Positions 5,994-9,222 of a DNA stretch of 9,222 nt are shown one piece after another. Under the pieces are notes generated by a model that worked only from the letters and a program-made list of their open reading frames with translations, was not told where the DNA came from and searched no databases. Where the stretch lies: the NCBI GenBank assembly GCA_964446385.1, contig CAYUOH010000023.1:1-9222 (forward strand), given 5' to 3'. Position numbers and translations under genes: made by a program. This DNA is from CAYSRC01 sp964446385 (GTDB lineage: Bacteria > Bacillota > Clostridia > Oscillospirales > Ruminococcaceae). Each line of letters opens with the position of its first letter. Position 1 is the first letter of the stretch.

Positions 5994-7055
5994 TTAATTA
6001 TCTGTTTTTGAAGACGGGAACCACTGTTTTGTGTTATTTGCAATTTTTACAAGAATTAGCATAATCGGTACTTCAGTCAATACACCCACAGTAGTAGCAA
6101 GAGCAGCCGGAGAGGTTGTGCCAAACAATGCGATTGCCACCGCAACCGAAAGCTCAAAGAAGTTGGAAGCGCCGATCATACCGGCAGGGGCTGCAATGTC
6201 ATGGGTCAGTTTCAGCCACTTGCAGGGCAGGTAGGAAATAAAGAAAATAAGAAATGTTTGAATCGTCAAAGGTATCGCAATCAGGATGATGTGAAGCGGA
6301 TTGTTGATGATAATATCGCCCTGAAAAGAGAAAAGTAAGATTAGGGTAAGAAGTAGCCCTATGATCGTCGCGTTGTCAAACTTCGGTAAGAACTTATTTT
6401 CGAAATATTCCAGACCTTTCTTTTGGGTTACGTATAACCTTGTCAGGATGCCCCCGGAAAGAGGGATTACAACGAACAACACCACGGAAAGAATCAATGT
6501 ATCCCAAGGAACGGATACTTTACTGACACCCAATAGAAATTTCACGATCGGGATGAATGCCATCAGAATAATCAGGTCATTCGTAGCAACCTGAACCACG
6601 GTATAGGCAGGATTCCCTTTTGTCAGAAGGCTCCATACAAATACCATTGCGGTACATGGAGCCGCGCCGAGAAGAATCGCACCGGCAAGGTATTGTTTGG
6701 CGAGATCAGCAGGAATTAAATTCTTGAAGACGACATATAAAAAAAACGATGCTATAACAAACATAGAAAACGGCTTGATCACCCAGTTGGCAATCCATGT
6801 GACAAATAAACCCTTTGGATTTTTTCCTACATTTTTTATACTTTGGAAATCAACCTTCATCATCATCGGGTAGATCATAACCCATATCAATACAGCTACG
6901 GGTATTGATACCTTCGCATACTCGAATTTGTTCAGAAATGCCGGTAAAGAGGGTAAAAACTTTCCGATCAATACTCCGACTGCCATGCAAAGAATTACCC
7001 AAACTGTTAAGTACTTTTGGAAAAAACCAATCCCTGCGCTCTTTTCGTTACTCAT
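5994..7055 (-). CDS. arsB: Arsenite efflux transporter, Acr3 family (ArsB)
   Basis: This 353-residue membrane protein exports arsenite across the cytoplasmic membrane, driven by the proton gradient. It has about ten hydrophobic segments, the usual Acr3 length, and the signature GAAPCTAMVFVWS (130-142) with the essential Cys at 134. A second conserved region, SNFFELSVAVAIALFG (297-312), carries Glu301; Acr3 proteins need the equivalent Glu. The family is distinct from E. coli-type ArsB, though the same symbol is used. The ATG has AAGGA ten bases upstream. It is the last gene of the arsenic cluster, 108 bases after the redox protein gene and beyond a hairpin (7118-7151). A TATAAT at 7082-7077 could give it its own promoter, but no matching -35 is seen. 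Confidence 0.96.
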   Translation of the reverse strand: MSNEKSAGIGFFQKYLTVWVILCMAVGVLIGKFLPSLPAFLNKFEYAKVSIPVAVLIWVMIYPMMMKVDFQSIKNVGKNPKGLFVTWIANWVIKPFSMFVIASFFLYVVFKNLIPADLAKQYLAGAILLGAAPCTAMVFVWSLLTKGNPAYTVVQVATNDLIILMAFIPIVKFLLGVSKVSVPWDTLILSVVLFVVIPLSGGILTRLYVTQKKGLEYFENKFLPKFDNATIIGLLLTLILLFSFQGDIIINNPLHIILIAIPLTIQTFLIFFISYLPCKWLKLTHDIAAPAGMIGASNFFELSVAVAIALFGTTSPAALATTVGVLTEVPIMLILVKIANNTKQWFPSSKTDN

Positions 7056-7117
7056 AGAAAATCATTCCTTATTCATATTATATTAAACTGCTTTTCTACA
7101 CTCTTTTCTTTTATACC

Positions 7118-7151
7118 AAATAAGGACCATTTGATAAAATGGTCCTTATTT
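7118..7151. terminator. Hairpin between the redox genes and the arsenite pump gene
   Basis: A perfect 13-bp stem (arms 7118-7130 and 7139-7151, eight-base loop) starts 13 bases past the stop codon of the redox protein gene. On the minus strand the stem ends in CCTTATTT, giving a short T run inside the arm; on the plus strand a longer T run follows. It may be a partial terminator that lowers pump expression relative to the redox genes, or an RNA-stabilising structure. Confidence 0.65.
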
Positions 7152-7163
7152 TTTATGTTATAT

Positions 7164-7514
7164 TTATCTAATCTTCTGCAAAATCTTTACAACCTCTTCT
7201 TTTTTCAGAACCTTACCGTAAGAAACCACTTTTCCGTCAATAACAAGGGCAGGTGTTGTCATAACGCCATATGCTGCGATTTGTGAGAAGTCGGTCACAT
7301 GGTCAATCGTTGTATCCATACCGAGTTGCTCCAATGCTTCTTTTGTAGCCGCTTCAAGTTGATTGCATTTTGCACAACCACTGCCTAAAACTTTCACACT
7401 TGCGCCCTCTGTTTTTGCGTTTTCTGCTTTGGTCATACTTTCCGTATCACAATTACCACCACAGCAGCATGAGGTCGTATTCTCACTTTTGTTTTTCTTT
7501 CCAAAAAGTGCCAT
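7164..7514 (-). CDS. Small redox-active disulfide (thioredoxin-fold) protein with Cys-rich N-terminus
   Basis: This 116-residue protein has two parts. Residues 39-116 form a small thioredoxin or glutaredoxin fold of the redox-active disulfide protein 2 type (TM0996/MTH895-like), with active site GSGCAKCNQL (44-53; C47 and C50) and a cis-proline in TTPAL (P88). Residues 1-38 are an added tail rich in Cys (C16, C17, C18, C22) and Lys, with no signal peptide, so the protein should be cytoplasmic. It may pass electrons to or from the membrane carrier CcdA encoded 24 bases upstream, or reduce arsenate or bind arsenite; these roles are inferred from context. GGAGA seven bases before the ATG supports the start. 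The Cys-rich tail is unusual for the family. Confidence 0.88.
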   Translation of the reverse strand: MALFGKKNKSENTTSCCCGGNCDTESMTKAENAKTEGASVKVLGSGCAKCNQLEAATKEALEQLGMDTTIDHVTDFSQIAAYGVMTTPALVIDGKVVSYGKVLKKEEVVKILQKIR

Positions 7515-7538
7515 AATAAATTCTCCTTTAAAAAATTA

Positions 7539-8228
7539 TTAGAATCCTAGATAAAACATATAAAAACCAATGAGTAAAATCAATAAACCCATCACTATTT
7601 TTAAAACGATACTTGCTTTACCGTATTTTTCGCTGGATGAAAGCTTTTGTACGAAACCTATAGACGTACCAGCGACAATGGCGAGAATACTATGCCCAAT
7701 AGAATACAGTAGCAGTAATAATATGCCCCAAACAATACTTCCTTTTCCGGCAACGATAGCAAGTAGCGCTATAAGCACTGGGGTTGAGCAGGGGGAAGAA
7801 AATATTCCTCCGAGAATACCCGCAATAAAAGCTCCGGCAAAACCTCGTTGTTTATTCTTTGCGATTAGATAACTTGAGGGAATAATTTCAAAAATACCCC
7901 AGGTCTGCAGCGCCATCAGAATCATGAGAATTCCCAGGATGATATACCACCACGAAGCCGAGGTGCCCATCAGCCTCCCGGCAAATGAAGCGACAATGCC
8001 CAATATTGTGAACGTAACTGCAGCTCCTGCAGCAAAAGTCACCGATAGCCAAAACGCACGTTTAGTATCTCGCTGGCCTACACCGCCAACATATCCGATA
8101 ACCAAAGGAATGCCGGAAAGCGAACAGGGCATGAAAGATGTAAGTATACCAGCTATAAGCGCAAGCGCCGGAGCCAACCAGCTGCTCTTTATTATAAGCT
8201 CAGACAAACCTTCCAGTATTTCTGTCAC
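7539..8228 (-). CDS. ccdA: CcdA/DsbD-type transmembrane electron carrier
   Basis: This 229-residue, six-helix membrane protein belongs to the CcdA (DsbD transmembrane domain) family, which moves reducing equivalents from cytoplasmic thioredoxin across the membrane to extracytoplasmic thiol proteins. The two functional cysteines are in the pseudo-repeated motifs MPCSLSGIP (C35, first helix) and SSPCSTP (C147, fourth helix). It starts with GTG overlapping the preceding stop by four bases, with GGGGGT six bases upstream, so translation is coupled. Both neighbours are thioredoxin-fold proteins, one membrane-anchored and one cytoplasmic, which suggests a relay of cytoplasmic disulfide protein, CcdA and outward-facing thioredoxin. 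In this operon the likely use is thiol chemistry linked to arsenic rather than cytochrome c maturation, as no heme-handling genes are present. Confidence 0.92.
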   Translation of the reverse strand: MTEILEGLSELIIKSSWLAPALALIAGILTSFMPCSLSGIPLVIGYVGGVGQRDTKRAFWLSVTFAAGAAVTFTILGIVASFAGRLMGTSASWWYIILGILMILMALQTWGIFEIIPSSYLIAKNKQRGFAGAFIAGILGGIFSSPCSTPVLIALLAIVAGKGSIVWGILLLLLYSIGHSILAIVAGTSIGFVQKLSSSEKYGKASIVLKIVMGLLILLIGFYMFYLGF

Positions 8229-8764
8229 TCGGTTACCCCCATGTCAGCAAGAATAGCCCGCATCTGTTCTTCTGTCAGACCTCCCTGATGAGTCGTAAAA
8301 ACATGTTCCCGTGTGTCCTTGAGGCTATACATGGCAAACACAATCTCGATATCGTCGCTGGGAACATATGGTGTACCGTCTGCATTAATAAATATTTGTG
8401 TAGGAATGACTTGAATTGGGAAGCCGTCTGAAGCTTCGTTATGTTTCCATACATCAATGAACTTTATAATTGCTTTGCCCTGCATTTCGGTATTAATAGT
8501 CTTCAATACGGGAGCCATCTCTTTGCATGGGATGCAGGAATCAGATCCGAAGTCGATGATAATGGGCAAGCCGTAAACTTTCAATGTTTCAAGGTCGATT
8601 GATTCCGCCTCAAGAACATAGTCGACTATGTTTCCGTTGTTGTCAATCTGAGTAGGTGTCGGATGTGTTTTTACTATCCAGATAACAGTAAGAATAACCG
8701 CAATCAATACCGGAACCAATATTTTTACAACTATCTTTTTCTTGTCTGTTTTATTTTTTCCCAT
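8225..8764 (-). CDS. Membrane-anchored thioredoxin-like protein
   Basis: This 179-residue protein has a basic N-terminus, one hydrophobic segment (about 11-31) and a thioredoxin-like domain (about 50-179). The active site is DSCIPCKEMAP (75-85; C77 and C80) and the cis-proline is in VIPTQIFI (P121). No lipobox or clear signal cleavage site is seen, so it should stay anchored by the N-terminal helix with the domain outside the cytoplasm. It is a natural partner for the CcdA carrier encoded next, which would keep its Cys pair reduced. The start codon overlaps the preceding stop as TGATG and lacks a strong ribosome binding site, pointing to translational coupling. The substrate is unknown; the operon suggests arsenic-related thiol reduction. 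Confidence 0.9.
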   Translation of the reverse strand: MGKNKTDKKKIVVKILVPVLIAVILTVIWIVKTHPTPTQIDNNGNIVDYVLEAESIDLETLKVYGLPIIIDFGSDSCIPCKEMAPVLKTINTEMQGKAIIKFIDVWKHNEASDGFPIQVIPTQIFINADGTPYVPSDDIEIVFAMYSLKDTREHVFTTHQGGLTEEQMRAILADMGVTE

Positions 8765-9222
8765 CAGCAGCAGGTATCACTGCAGGAGCATCCGGATTTG
8801 CTTTTCTTCCCTTCATAAAAGGTCTTCAAATTTTCAGGCATTTCATAACCACCACAGGAACAGCCGGATTCTATCCGTCCGAATACAGCTTGTAGAATCG
8901 ATTCCGCAAGCATTCCTTTAGGCGCTACCTCATAGGTTTCTCCGTTATACTCAAAAACCCGGCAATTAACATCAGTACCGCTTATTTCGCTGCAACAACC
9001 GCAGTTGTTCTCCGCGACTGATTGGCAAATATCCTGACCGTTTATACGAATCGTTGGAGAAGAAAGAAATCGATACTGCTCTGCAAGTTCCGCTGTTTCC
9101 ATCTCATTTTTTTTGTACTCAACCTCATATCCTGCCATCTGAAAAGCAGGGGTAAGTGTCATCATTACTTCGTCAAGTACGTTGTCTGTGCCGATACAGC
9201 GATCACAGCTTTGTAGATCAAG
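8764..9222 (-). CDS. DUF2703 family Cys-rich thioredoxin-fold protein (5' end beyond the window)
   Basis: The frame stays open to the right edge, so only the last 152 residues are visible. An internal ATG at 9165 is not the start: codons upstream still encode conserved sequence, LDLQSCDRCIGTDNVL, with a CxxC pair in the typical N-terminal position. The protein matches the DUF2703 family known from arsenic gene clusters, with conserved YRFLSSPTIRING (50-62 of the visible part), CGCC (74-77) and VFEYNGETYEV (89-99). The fold appears thioredoxin-like, with P56 as the cis-proline. The C-terminal tail adds CSC (121-123), CSC (145-147) and a final CC, suitable for binding arsenite or another soft metal. 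Its stop overlaps the next start by one base. It is the first visible gene of the arsenic operon, and its molecular role is unproven. Confidence 0.88.
   Translation of the reverse strand, partial: LDLQSCDRCIGTDNVLDEVMMTLTPAFQMAGYEVEYKKNEMETAELAEQYRFLSSPTIRINGQDICQSVAENNCGCCSEISGTDVNCRVFEYNGETYEVAPKGMLAESILQAVFGRIESGCSCGGYEMPENLKTFYEGKKSKSGCSCSDTCC

Noticed and set aside
8764..9165. A 133-residue protein starting at the ATG at 9165
   Set aside because: The frame continues to the right edge and the codons upstream encode the conserved CxxC start region of DUF2703, so the true start is outside the window.
1..9222. CRISPR array, insertion sequence, tRNA or rRNA genes
   Set aside because: No regularly spaced short repeats, transposase motifs, terminal inverted repeats or tRNA-like cloverleaf were found. 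The only sizeable repeat is the T-box duplication.

Overview
The window looks like chromosomal DNA of a low- to mid-GC Gram-positive bacterium, most likely a clostridium. The reasons are a T-box leader, strong GGAGG-type ribosome binding sites, and closest resemblance of the proteins I recognise to clostridial families. I cannot name the genus. Every intact gene reads on the minus strand, so transcription runs from right to left.

From right to left, the window first holds an arsenic and thiol-redox operon (9222 to 5994). It encodes a DUF2703 protein whose start is off the right edge, a membrane-anchored thioredoxin, a CcdA-type transmembrane electron carrier, a small redox-active disulfide protein and an Acr3/ArsB arsenite efflux pump. 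The first three genes overlap by 1 to 4 bases and the fourth follows after 24 bases. A 13-bp hairpin separates that block from the pump gene. No ArsR or ArsC is visible; they may lie beyond the right edge. The set suggests that reducing power is carried across the membrane by Cys pairs while arsenite is bound by Cys-rich tails and exported.

Next are a C39-like cysteine-peptidase-fold protein of unknown role (5878 to 5228) and an RsgA-type circularly permuted GTPase (5161 to 4121). Between them lies a TTGACA promoter overlapped by a perfect 14-bp inverted repeat, which looks like an operator.

The middle (about 4090 to 2180) is a gene graveyard. It has a fragment of a PhnB-like VOC gene, one intact small XRE regulator, and two adjacent cyclic-di-GMP signalling genes that have each lost their middle. 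One joins a periplasmic solute-binding sensor to the second half of an EAL domain, out of frame. The other joins an N-terminal sensor domain to the last 20 residues of a GGDEF domain and carries an in-frame TAG.

The left part has a DEAD-box RNA helicase of the RhlE type (1871 to 624) with its own promoter, then a hairpin, then a long T-box leader (about 490 to 4). The leader has two Stem I-to-III modules in tandem but a single antiterminator and terminator. It controls a gene beyond the left edge, probably an aminoacyl-tRNA synthetase, amino acid biosynthesis or transport gene.
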